Source: F23-B02 sp963633225 (lineage in GTDB: Bacteria > Bacillota > Clostridia > Oscillospirales > Oscillospiraceae). From it: a stretch of 18,776 nt of DNA. The notes under the pieces are model-generated. The model saw only the letters and a program-made list of their open reading frames with translations. It was not told the origin of the DNA and ran no database searches. The stretch covers positions 1 through 18,776 of the forward strand of contig CAVGXR010000032.1 in assembly GCA_963633225.1 (NCBI GenBank), in the 5' to 3' direction. Position 1 is the first letter of the stretch. Each line of letters begins with the position of its first letter. The position numbers and the translations under genes are program-made. Shown piece by piece: positions 1-6,609 of the stretch.

Positions 1-2
1 TG

Positions 3-564
3 CACGCCTACAAGCACTTTGTCCGCAGCGGCATCGGCCTGCGGCAGTTCTGCGACATCGGTCTGTGGGCGCGGGAGTACCACGCTGAGATTGACTGGCA
101 GCGTCTACATAACCAGTGCGCCAGCGTCCATGCGGCGACCTTTGCTGCCGAAGCATTCCGCATTGCCAAGGACTATCTCGGCATCGAATTTGAGCTGCCC
201 GCGCCGTGGGATGCTTCCCTCGACGTTGAGCTGTTGCTGCACGACACTCTCTGCGGCGGCGTGTACGGATCCAACGACTATACCCGGCTCCACTCCTCCA
301 CCGTAACGCTGAATGCCGTCAAGGCCAGCCGAACCGGCGAAAAGAGCAGCGTCCTAAGTACGGTGTTCCCGAAGCGCGAGTATCTGGAACATCGCTACCC
401 GTACCTCAAAAAAACATCCATATCTGCTGCCGGTAGCATGGGCACAAAGCATCGTGCACTACACCAGCGAGAAGCAGTCCGGCGCGGACAACAGCGCTTC
501 CGGCTCCATCAAGCTGGCCAAGGAGCGTATTGAGCTTATGAAGCGGTATGGGATAATGGATTAG
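3..564 (+). pseudogene. Nucleotidyltransferase family protein, 3' part, frameshifted
   Basis: The gene runs in from outside the window, so only its C-terminal half is visible. In frame 3 it starts HAYKHFVRSGIGLRQFCDIG, which I recognise as typical of the uncharacterised nucleotidyltransferase family (NTP_transf_5, PF14907). The reading is good up to RYPYLKK at about position 413. There an A7 run (408-414) throws it out of register: frame 3 continues with unconvincing sequence to a stop at 531-533, while frame 1 picks up HPYLLPVAWAQSIVHY and runs to TAG at 562-564, a natural ending for the family. One extra A explains everything. It is either a real frameshift mutation, a phase-variable homopolymer or a sequencing error. 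Biological role is not established; members often sit in surface polysaccharide or peptide-export loci, and those neighbours are outside the window. Confidence 0.7.
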
Positions 565-643
565 AAATAGGAAGCCATATGATTACACAGGTGGCCGTGG
601 GATTGGTAATTATCTGCAATACAACGTTGTTTGAGGTGAAAAT

Positions 644-1654
644 ATGAACGCTCAAGAACGGGAAGTGTTTTGGAAGACCCTTTGTACATTGCCTGGCGTT
701 GACCCAAAGCGGGATGCTGAAAAGTTGATGAACACTGTAAAATATCCAAAGTTTCTTTTCCGATATCGTTCAGTTACTTTGCGTAATCTTGAATCACTTC
801 GCACGAATAAGCTCTATTTTTCTTCAGCAAATTACTATGACGATCCGTTCGATACATTTTTGCACATTGATATTGAATCCATTCGTCGGGAGTTTTTAAT
901 TGCATTTCAAACTCGCGAAAGCATAGAAGCACTTATAGAAGGGGTTAAAAACATCATCGGCGGAATGTTGACCGAGGAGCAGAAAGCATTCTTTACGGCT
1001 GATAATGTTACAAATATGCTTTCGAACGGTCTTGTCGAAAATTTTCTCAATTCAGCCCTTGCATTACGTGATGAAGTTAAAAAGGATACCTGGTCGGTTT
1101 GCTTTTCTGAAAATGGATTTAATGAAGTGCTCTGGCTGAAATATGCAAACCAACATAAAGGGTTCGTTCAAATTTATGACCTTGAAAACAGCGAAAATTA
1201 TCTATGCGGAAAGCAGGAAAAATGCCAGAATTGTGGAATCGAAAAATTTGGAACGCCGCTATATCCTATCTACTATTCGGACAAGCCGTATGATGCTACC
1301 AACTTCGCAAAAATTGTAATGCTCAAAAAAACAGAGGAGCTTTCCGGCACACAGATTCCACAGTATTTATACGACAGTATAGGCAGCGGAATGTGGGAGC
1401 GTGAAAAGACAACGCTGATTAAGAAAAAGTGTCATGAATATGATGAAGAATGGCGCATGATAACCGGCTGTCAAATGAAAGCTCCAATTATGATGGAATG
1501 GATCCCAAGCGGGATTATTCTTGGCTTAAGAATGGACATAACGGAAGAGAACCTTGTCGTTAGCATGGCGAAAGAAGCCGGAATCAAAAACATCTATAAA
1601 TCGATCATTGATTCAAAAAACACGCTGAATGCTATATCAGTAACGCCGAAGTAA
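644..1654 (+). CDS. DUF2971 domain-containing protein
   Basis: A 336-aa soluble protein. Its N-terminal part (residues ~30-70) has FLFRYRS, a stretch of LRTNKLYFSS and NYYDDPFDT, the arrangement I associate with DUF2971 (PF11185): a short 'light up when residues are missing' F/Y-rich block followed by the D-P-F-D motif. Further on it has WSVCFSE and LWLKYAN, also family-like. There is no signal peptide or membrane segment. The ATG is preceded by TTGAGGTG at a good distance. Biochemical function is unknown; family members occur in variable islands, sometimes near defence genes, so a defence role is only a guess. It is clearly more A+T-rich than the operons downstream and lies between two broken genes, consistent with acquisition by transfer. 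Confidence 0.8.
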   Translation: MNAQEREVFWKTLCTLPGVDPKRDAEKLMNTVKYPKFLFRYRSVTLRNLESLRTNKLYFSSANYYDDPFDTFLHIDIESIRREFLIAFQTRESIEALIEGVKNIIGGMLTEEQKAFFTADNVTNMLSNGLVENFLNSALALRDEVKKDTWSVCFSENGFNEVLWLKYANQHKGFVQIYDLENSENYLCGKQEKCQNCGIEKFGTPLYPIYYSDKPYDATNFAKIVMLKKTEELSGTQIPQYLYDSIGSGMWEREKTTLIKKKCHEYDEEWRMITGCQMKAPIMMEWIPSGIILGLRMDITEENLVVSMAKEAGIKNIYKSIIDSKNTLNAISVTPK

Positions 1655-1676
1655 ACTTAACCGTCAAATCTGAATG

Positions 1677-1727
1677 CATATAAACTGACATGCCCTGCAA
1701 ATACTGCCGGACATGTCAGTTTATATG
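1677..1727. repeat. Perfect 16-bp inverted repeat (hairpin)
   Basis: Left arm CATATAAACTGACATG (1677-1692) is exactly complementary to the right arm CATGTCAGTTTATATG (1712-1727) across a 19-nt loop. It begins 23 nt after the DUF2971 stop, so it may terminate that transcript, although no T-run follows either arm. It may instead be the end of a mobile element that broke the next gene. Confidence 0.6.
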
Positions 1728-1858
1728 GTTCTATAATAGATGCGGGGGAACATTCATTTGAGGAAGGCGAGCTGCTTCCATCATTCACCGCGTAGTCGGT
1801 AAATATTCTGCTGTACTGTTACCTGTTATTATCGGCGAGTCGAAGCGTATTTCGCGGT

Positions 1859-2512
1859 TTGGCTGCATGGAACGCAGGAATAAAGCACATATTCTATGTT
1901 GTATCGCTCAGTTCCAGCCACAACATGGCCAACATCAATCGAACACACGAGCAGAGCATGCAAGAGTATCTGAATATACGCGAGAACCTGCCCGACATGG
2001 ATGTATCCATAGATCTTGCAACGACCTTCGGATGTCCATTTGAGGGCAAGCCATCGAAGCAAGCCGTCGTTGACTTCATTGGTTCTTATGTTGAAGCAGG
2101 AGTTAATGAGGTCGACTTGTGTGATACCGTTGGTCTTGCAAACCCTGCACAAGTACGCGAGGTAATTGCTGCTGTAAGGAAAACGTTCCCTGCCCTTGAA
2201 CTTCAGGTTCACATCCACGACACACGCAACATGGGAATGGTGAACACTCTTGCTGCCATCGAAGCCGGCGTAACGAAGTGCCAGTCTACGCTCGGCGGTC
2301 TGGGTGGCTGTCCGTTCGCGCCCGGCGCATCTGGTAATCTGGCTACAGAAGATCTCGTCTATATGTTAAATGATATGGGTTTTGAAACCGGTATTGATAC
2401 GAACGCACTAATTGCCGCCGCACGTCTGGAAAAAGAATTGATTGGTGATGGCAATTTCAGTGGTCATCTGATGAATATTGATTCTCCGCAGTGTTCTGTC
2501 AATTTTCGCTAA
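1859..2512 (+). pseudogene. Hydroxymethylglutaryl-CoA lyase-like protein, N-terminally truncated
   Basis: The readable 217 aa correspond to the C-terminal two thirds of the HMG-CoA lyase / DRE-TIM metallolyase family (normally about 300 aa). Visible family features are SLSSSHNMANIN (~16-27), the metal-binding VHIHDT with H118, H120 and D121, and the signature GGLGGCPFAPG containing the loop cysteine C151. The start used is a TTG at 1859 without a convincing ribosome binding site. The N-terminal DGLQ-type metal/catalytic segment (Asp and Arg in the family) is missing upstream. In another frame at 1762-1858, VGKYSAVLLP resembles the preceding family strand, so a frameshift as well as truncation is likely. 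It is therefore probably inactive; a shortened paralogue of other function is less likely. The full enzyme cleaves a 3-hydroxy-3-methylglutaryl-CoA-type substrate to acetyl-CoA plus a keto acid. Confidence 0.65.
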
Positions 2513-2658
2513 TTTATTGTACTATAATCAGGAACACACCTTATGCGTAATGCAAACGCCCTACTAAACTGAAGCGCAGCTAAAATTGGTCAAATATTCG
2601 TAAATCTATAAATCTAAATATTGGGCTATTGTAAGATTTAATATTTGTAAATTGCTGG

Positions 2659-2841
2659 TTAAGTCATAAAAAAGCCTAACAGCATCTCCCCTATCGTCCC
2701 CATTCTTCCGTCACTGTCCTCCGTCACCACACCCAACCGCAGCTTTTTGACAGTTCCTGCATGGGGAAGCTGAATTTTTCCTGCGGCGGCAATGTCATCT
2801 GCGGCGGGGCATGGCGATTTCTTGTCCGTATATCCGACAGC
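2659..2841 (-). pseudogene. Possible C-terminal remnant of an unrecognised gene
   Basis: On the minus strand an open stretch of 60 codons reads ...DKKSPCPAADD, then KIQLPHAGTVKKLRLGV, and ends EMLLGFFMT before TAA (2659-2661). It has no start codon at its 5' end, being cut by an in-frame TGA at 2842-2844. It is G+C-richer than the A/T-rich DNA on both sides and its composition looks coding, which is why I list it. I do not recognise the family. It could also be chance open sequence. Confidence 0.25.
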
Positions 2842-2906
2842 TCACGTTTGAACTGCTGATGTCTGTGCATTTTAAATAATGTGTAATACGTCAATTTAGT
2901 GAGATT

Positions 2907-2957
2907 TAATAATTCGATTATTAGTTTATTGACATTTAAATAAGCCTGTGGTATCGT
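2907..2957 (+). promoter_or_regulatory. gntP-like operon promoter with upstream palindrome
   Basis: TTGACA (2929-2934) and TATCGT (2952-2957) are separated by 17 nt, a good sigma-A promoter with a perfect -35 and a weak -10. Immediately upstream is a perfect palindrome with arms TAATAAT and ATTATTA around TCG (2907-2923), well placed for an activator or repressor site. Confidence 0.55.
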
Positions 2958-2971
2958 TCGATTAGGATCTT

Positions 2972-2981
2972 CTGTGCACAG
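2972..2981. promoter_or_regulatory. Palindromic operator candidate CTGTGCACAG
   Basis: A perfect 10-bp palindrome about 15 nt downstream of the -10 box, where a bound repressor could block transcription start. The binding protein is unknown; the XRE-cupin regulator at the other end of the module is a candidate by proximity only. Confidence 0.3.
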
Positions 2982-3001
2982 GAAGTTATGTTTAACGTGG
3001 C

Positions 3002-3020
3002 CTCCCAACATATTTGGGAG
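3002..3020 (+). promoter_or_regulatory. Leader hairpin before the permease start
   Basis: CTCCCAA (3002-3008) pairs with TTGGGAG (3014-3020) over a 5-nt loop, ending 25 nt before the ATG. The ribosome binding site AAAGGGAG follows the hairpin and stays free. It may stabilise the mRNA 5' end. Confidence 0.3.
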
Positions 3021-3045
3021 AGGAAATTAAGAAAGGGAGTATTTT

Positions 3046-4398
3046 ATGAGCCCGCTATTAGTAATTGTCTGTATAATTATCTCAATTGCATTTCTTGTAT
3101 TTCTGACCGTTAAGGTCAAGCTCCACCCCTTCTTTGCACTTACCGCCGCAGCCATTGCTTTCGGTCTTATGATGGGACACAACATCAATGATATTATGAC
3201 CTCCTATGCAGACGGCCTCGGCGGAACGATCTCCGGAATAGGCATTGTCATTGCCATCGGCACCGTTATGGGTGCGCTGCTCGAAAAAAGCGGCGCTGCG
3301 GAGACCATGGCAAAGACCATACTGAAAATAACCGGCGAAAAGCACGCCGCGCTCGGACTTGCCTTCACCGGTTATTTTGTCTCGATCCCCGTATTCTGCG
3401 ATTCCGCATATGTCCTGCTGTCCCCGCTTGCAAAGCGCATGGCTCGTGATACCAAGGTGAGCATGACGACCATGGCCGTTGCGCTGGCAATGGGTCTGCA
3501 CGCAACGCATATGCTCGTACCGCCCACACCCGGCCCTCTGGCTGTCGCCGGTATTCTGAACGCCGACCTCGGTCTGGTCATACTGCTTGGTATGCTCGTC
3601 TCCATCCCCGTCGTTCTCGTGGCTCACCTTGCCGGAAAGATACTTGGCAAAAAGTATTATTACATGCCCGAGGAGCTTGCCGCTGAAGCGACTCCCGAGG
3701 AAAACCGCAAGTACCCCAGCCCGCTGGCAGCATTCCTGCCCATCATTCTCCCTATCGTTCTCATGCTTCTGCGTACCGTTGCATCACTTGACTCCGCTCC
3801 TTTCGGCAGCGGCACTGTTTACAATCTCTTATATTCTCTCGGCAACACGAGCGTTGCCCTGCTCATCGGACTTATCATCGCATTTATCTCCTATATGAGA
3901 GTTTGCCCGCATGACAGGACCGTCTGGACGTTTGACGGAGAATTTGGCGAAGCGCTTAAAACTGCCGGTCAGATCGTGCTGATCGTCGGTGCAGGCGGCG
4001 CATTCGCAACTGTGCTGAAGATGTCCGATCTCCAGAGCATCGTGGAAAACGCATTTTCCGGCGCAAGCGTCGGCATTCTCGTCCCCTTTGTCATCGGTGC
4101 GATCTTCCGTACAGCCATAGGCTCGGGCACGGTCGGCATGATAACGGCTGCGTCTATGCTTCTGCCTCTGGTCGATGTGCTGGGCTTCAACACTCCGATC
4201 GGTCTTGTCATCGCAATGCTGGCATGCGCATCCGGCGGCTTCATGGTATTCCACGGCAACGACGACTTCTTCTGGGTCGTTACCTCAACATCCAATATGA
4301 AGCCGGAGGTGGCATACAAGGTATTCCCGCTCATCAGCGTCCTTCAGGCCCTGACCTCCCTTGCCTGTGTGTTTATCCTCCAGTTGATATTCCTTTGA
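3046..4398 (+). CDS. GntP-family permease (gluconate / D-serine type H+ symporter)
   Basis: 450 aa, the usual size of GntP-family carriers, composed almost wholly of hydrophobic segments (about 12 predicted by eye). Family features include FFALTAAAIAFGLMMG near residue 25-40, IGTVMGALLEKSGAAE (~75-90), a GYFVSIPVFCDSAYVLL stretch (~108-124), HATHMLVPPTPGPLA (~151-165), and GSGTVGMITAAS (~360) near the C-terminus. It should import a small hydroxy or amino acid across the cytoplasmic membrane by proton symport. GntP members carry gluconate, glycerate, D-serine or similar acids, and sequence alone does not fix the substrate. The ATG follows AGAAAGGGAG at good spacing. The next gene lies 37 nt downstream on the same strand, and its DSD1-like enzyme makes a D-amino acid such as D-serine (as for E. 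coli DsdX) an attractive cargo. Confidence 0.9.
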   Translation: MSPLLVIVCIIISIAFLVFLTVKVKLHPFFALTAAAIAFGLMMGHNINDIMTSYADGLGGTISGIGIVIAIGTVMGALLEKSGAAETMAKTILKITGEKHAALGLAFTGYFVSIPVFCDSAYVLLSPLAKRMARDTKVSMTTMAVALAMGLHATHMLVPPTPGPLAVAGILNADLGLVILLGMLVSIPVVLVAHLAGKILGKKYYYMPEELAAEATPEENRKYPSPLAAFLPIILPIVLMLLRTVASLDSAPFGSGTVYNLLYSLGNTSVALLIGLIIAFISYMRVCPHDRTVWTFDGEFGEALKTAGQIVLIVGAGGAFATVLKMSDLQSIVENAFSGASVGILVPFVIGAIFRTAIGSGTVGMITAASMLLPLVDVLGFNTPIGLVIAMLACASGGFMVFHGNDDFFWVVTSTSNMKPEVAYKVFPLISVLQALTSLACVFILQLIFL

Positions 4399-4435
4399 TT
4401 CAGAACAAATCTATTATGTGAAAGGATATGGAACA

Positions 4436-5551
4436 ATGAAAATCAATGATATCTACACTCCCGCCATTCTGCTCAATCTTGATTACATGGAGCATAACCT
4501 TAAAAAATACTGTGATGAGGCTGCAAAGTACAACAAGCAGATCTGGCCTATGATAAAGACGCACAAAAGCACGGAGCTTGCCAAGCTTCAGGCCGAATAC
4601 GGCTGCACCGGCTATCTGTGCGGGACACTCGACGAGGCGGAAGCCATGTGTGCAGCAGGCATGAAAAACATCATGTACGCATACCCTGTGGCAACTGACG
4701 TGTCAATTGGCCGTGTTGTCAAGCTGGCGAAGAAATGCCCCGGATTCATCATCCGCATAGACTGCCTCGACGCTGCCGGTGCAATAAATGCAGGCGCTCA
4801 GAAGGCCGGCGTGACTGTCAACTACACCATAATCATCGACAGCGGCCTGCACCGCTTCGGAGTAAAGCCCGAAAAGGCCGTGGAATTTGCCGGTGCGATG
4901 AAGGGCTTTGACCATCTCCGCTTCAAGGGCATCTCCTCCCATCCGGGACATGTTTACAGTGCCTGCTGCCACGATGATATAGAAAAATACTGCAAGGACG
5001 AGGTCGGCGCGATCGCAGCCGCAGCAGATGCTCTGCGTGCCGCGGGCTATGAGCTTGAGGTGATCTCCAGCGGCTCAACGCCCACCTTCTGGGGCTCTGT
5101 ATCCGATAAGAACATCGGCATTTATCACCCCGGAAATTATATTTTCAACGACACTATACAGCTTTCCACTGAAACTGCCGAGGAGGACGAGTGCGCAATG
5201 TATGTCCTCGCTTCCGTTATCTCGCATCCGTCGGAGGAGCTATTCATATGCGATGCAGGCGCAAAGTGCCTCGGTCTCGATCAGGGAGCGCACGGCAACT
5301 CGTCTATCAAGGGCTTCGGCACTGTCAAGGGTCACCCCGAGCTTACCGTTTACAGTCTCTCCGAAGAGGTCGGCAAGCTGCATGTTGACGGTCACACCGA
5401 CCTCAAGGTCGGCGACAAGATATTGATCATCCCCAACCATTCCTGCTCTACCGCCAACCTCACCAGCTACTATATCGGCGTTCGCGGCGATGAGGTAGAC
5501 CATCTGGTGCATGTGGATATCCGCGGCAATTCCACAACGAAAAATATCTGA
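4436..5551 (+). CDS. D-serine dehydratase / D-threonine aldolase-like PLP enzyme (DSD1 family)
   Basis: 371 aa with an alanine-racemase-type PLP barrel at the N-terminus and the D-serine-dehydratase-like domain (PF14031) at the C-terminus. K41 in MIKTHKS is the expected PLP lysine. The C-terminal PNHSCSTANL supplies H335 and C337, the His-Cys pair that binds the metal (zinc in eukaryotic D-serine dehydratase). Other landmarks are IDSGLHRFGV (PLP barrel), SSHPGHVY and SGSTPT, the phosphate-binding part. The enzyme either deaminates D-serine/D-threonine to a keto acid and ammonia or splits D-threonine-type beta-hydroxy amino acids to glycine and an aldehyde; motifs alone do not separate these. 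I chose the ATG at 4436 because AAAGGA lies at proper distance; an in-frame GTG at 4418 has no such site. It is cotranscribed with the upstream permease. Confidence 0.87.
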   Translation: MKINDIYTPAILLNLDYMEHNLKKYCDEAAKYNKQIWPMIKTHKSTELAKLQAEYGCTGYLCGTLDEAEAMCAAGMKNIMYAYPVATDVSIGRVVKLAKKCPGFIIRIDCLDAAGAINAGAQKAGVTVNYTIIIDSGLHRFGVKPEKAVEFAGAMKGFDHLRFKGISSHPGHVYSACCHDDIEKYCKDEVGAIAAAADALRAAGYELEVISSGSTPTFWGSVSDKNIGIYHPGNYIFNDTIQLSTETAEEDECAMYVLASVISHPSEELFICDAGAKCLGLDQGAHGNSSIKGFGTVKGHPELTVYSLSEEVGKLHVDGHTDLKVGDKILIIPNHSCSTANLTSYYIGVRGDEVDHLVHVDIRGNSTTKNI

Positions 5552-5569
5552 TTTTCTCAGGCAACACGC

Positions 5570-5598
5570 AAAAAGCAGCTGTTCAAATGAACAGCTGC
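5570..5598 (-). terminator. Terminator for the XRE-cupin transcript (left element end)
   Basis: Read on the minus strand, the 11-bp palindrome at 5575-5598 is followed by TTTTT (complement of 5570-5574), a standard intrinsic terminator. It lies at the far side of the element from the regulator gene, so that transcript would include the element. Confidence 0.55.
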
Positions 5599-5882
5599 TG
5601 AGACTGTCAAAAAACTATGCTGCTGCGTTGAAATATCCGCGCAGCGGGGGAGTTCGAGGGGTAGCGAAGCGGCGGCGCGGGAGTGAATGACATGCCGGTG
5701 GCATGTCAGAGCCGCGCCGTGACCGAGCCGCAGCGAGAAAAGGCCCGCCTCGAGTTAGATAAACTGCCGTCGAAATCCTTGATATCTCAAGGATTTCGGT
5801 AAAAGCATTTTGAAGACATTCAAAATGCTCGGCGGAAAAGTGAAGTCAAAAAAATCCCGCGAGGGATTTTTTGACAAACTGA

Positions 5883-5911
5883 GCAGCTGTTCAAATGAAC
5901 AGCTGCTTTTT
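5883..5911 (+). terminator. Terminator for the permease / PLP-enzyme transcript (right element end)
   Basis: The palindrome GCAGCTGTTCA/TGAACAGCTGC (5883-5906) is followed by TTTTT (5907-5911) on the plus strand. The identical copy at the left end lacks a T-run in this direction, so the plus-strand transcript would pass through the element first, unless the internal 5849-5872 hairpin stops it. Confidence 0.6.
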
Positions 5912-5930
5912 CATCGTTTTATCGTTTTTA

Positions 5931-6479
5931 TCAGAAATTCGGCGGAGAGACTGCGAAAACAAGAGACATTTCGCAGTCACCTACATTACGCCAGCTGTGC
6001 TTTATCTCGCTTTTTATTCTGACGCTGTCTCCCGCGCTCAGAACGACGCTCTCATTCTCCAGAACGAGCTCGACCGTACCGCTGAGGATAAGCGCGACCT
6101 CCTCGCCGATGTGGCTGAGCGGCTGCGCACAGGAGGCTGTGCCCTGTTTGAGCGTCATCATTATCATTTCAAGATTTCCGCGCATATCCGGCGTGAGCAT
6201 TTCATAATCGACGCCGTTTTCGATCACATGCTTGCGTTTATCCCGCCTGACAACGTCGTTTTCGACGCTTACCTCGTCCATAAAGAAGCGGAACATCGGC
6301 TCGTCCAAGGCCTTGGACAAAAGCCTTATCGTGTTTAAAGAAGGGTTAGCCTGTCCCTTCTCAAGCTGGCTGAGCATTGACGGGGTGATCTGCGCCTGCT
6401 CTGCAAGCTCCTTCATCGTCAAGCCTCGGTTTATTCTGCAATTTTTTATTTTCAGCCCTATTTGTAATCCGTAATCCAT
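5931..6479 (-). CDS. XRE-family regulator with C-terminal cupin domain
   Basis: 182 aa. Residues ~8-62 form a helix-turn-helix of the Cro/C1 type (LTMKELAEQAQITPSMLSQL, then the conserved EKG.ANPSL). Residues ~105-178 form a small cupin barrel, with HIGEEVALILSGTVEL and LSAGDSVRIKSEIKHSWRN, where the histidines and glutamate could bind a metal or small ligand. Such proteins usually sense a metabolite in the cupin and switch nearby transport or catabolic genes. It converges on the permease/PLP-enzyme operon and lies just left of the five-gene redox operon, so either could be the target. It has its own promoter (6510-6538) and the AAGGGGA ribosome binding site before ATG, so it is a separate transcript. 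Confidence 0.88.
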   Translation of the reverse strand: MDYGLQIGLKIKNCRINRGLTMKELAEQAQITPSMLSQLEKGQANPSLNTIRLLSKALDEPMFRFFMDEVSVENDVVRRDKRKHVIENGVDYEMLTPDMRGNLEMIMMTLKQGTASCAQPLSHIGEEVALILSGTVELVLENESVVLSAGDSVRIKSEIKHSWRNVGDCEMSLVFAVSPPNF

Positions 6480-6509
6480 GTTTGTCCCCTTATTTTGAGT
6501 CTGCGAAGT

Positions 6510-6538
6510 ATTCTACCACAACGGGCTTAAAAATGCAA
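6510..6538 (-). promoter_or_regulatory. Promoter of the XRE-cupin regulator
   Basis: On the minus strand TTGCAT (complement of 6533-6538) and TAGAAT (complement of 6510-6515) are exactly 17 nt apart, ending about 30 nt before the ATG. Confidence 0.6.
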
Positions 6539-6569
6539 TATATTCAAGTTCGTAAGCTGATGCGCAAAA

Positions 6570-6607
6570 ATTTACGCCGCTGCACATAAACACGCAGCGG
6601 CGTAATT
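6570..6607 (-). terminator. Terminator of the five-gene redox operon
   Basis: A perfect 12-bp stem, TTACGCCGCTGC (6572-6583) with GCAGCGGCGTAA (6594-6605), over a 10-nt loop, begins right after the last stop codon of the operon. On the minus strand it is followed by a T-rich run (complement of AAAAATTT at 6566-6573). Confidence 0.8.
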
Positions 6608-6609
6608 TA

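Larger units (their letters stand above)
2513..3045. other. 533-bp intergenic region upstream of the GntP permease
   Basis: From 2513 to about 2658 I see only A/T-rich sequence with no convincing hairpin or gene. From 2659 to 2841 lies the possible minus-strand remnant listed separately. From 2900 onward is the control region of the permease operon: a palindrome, a promoter, a second palindrome and a leader hairpin. Confidence 0.5.
5570..5911. repeat. 342-bp structured inverted-repeat element (MITE-like or ncRNA)
   Basis: The two ends, 5570-5614 and 5867-5911, are inverted copies matching at 40 of 45 positions; each end starts A5 (or ends T5), contains a palindrome with arms GCAGCTGTTCA/TGAACAGCTGC and finishes at TGTCAAAAAA. 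Inside are perfect hairpins: TGACATGCC/GGCATGTCA (5688-5708), closed by an outer CGGCGCGG/CCGCGCCG stem (5673-5680 with 5712-5719); CGAAATCCTTGA/TCAAGGATTTCG (5771-5798); AGCATTTTGAA/TTCAAAATGCT (5804-5829); and AAAAAATCCC/GGGATTTTTT (5849-5872). There is no credible coding sequence. The form suits a miniature inverted-repeat element or a folded RNA. I see no clear target-site duplication. Confidence 0.7.
5552..5930. other. 379-bp gap between convergent genes
   Basis: No gene is visible here. Nearly the whole gap is filled by the 342-bp inverted-repeat element (5570-5911) described separately, with 18 nt left on the permease side and 19 nt on the regulator side. Confidence 0.7.

Noticed and set aside
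2724..3011. A 95-codon minus-strand frame upstream of the permease
   Set aside because: It runs through the permease promoter and leader, has no ribosome binding site and shows no recognisable protein; the 2659-2841 frame is more coding-like.
4418..4435. Alternative GTG start for the DSD1-like enzyme
   Set aside because: The AAAGGA ribosome binding site lies inside this extension and points to the ATG at 4436.
5570..5911. Possible CRISPR array
   Set aside because: The repeats are two inverted ends plus unrelated hairpins, not regularly spaced direct repeats with unique spacers.
5810..6022. Small plus-strand open frame within the structured element
   Set aside because: It is made of the element's hairpins and antisense of the XRE-cupin gene; no ribosome binding site.
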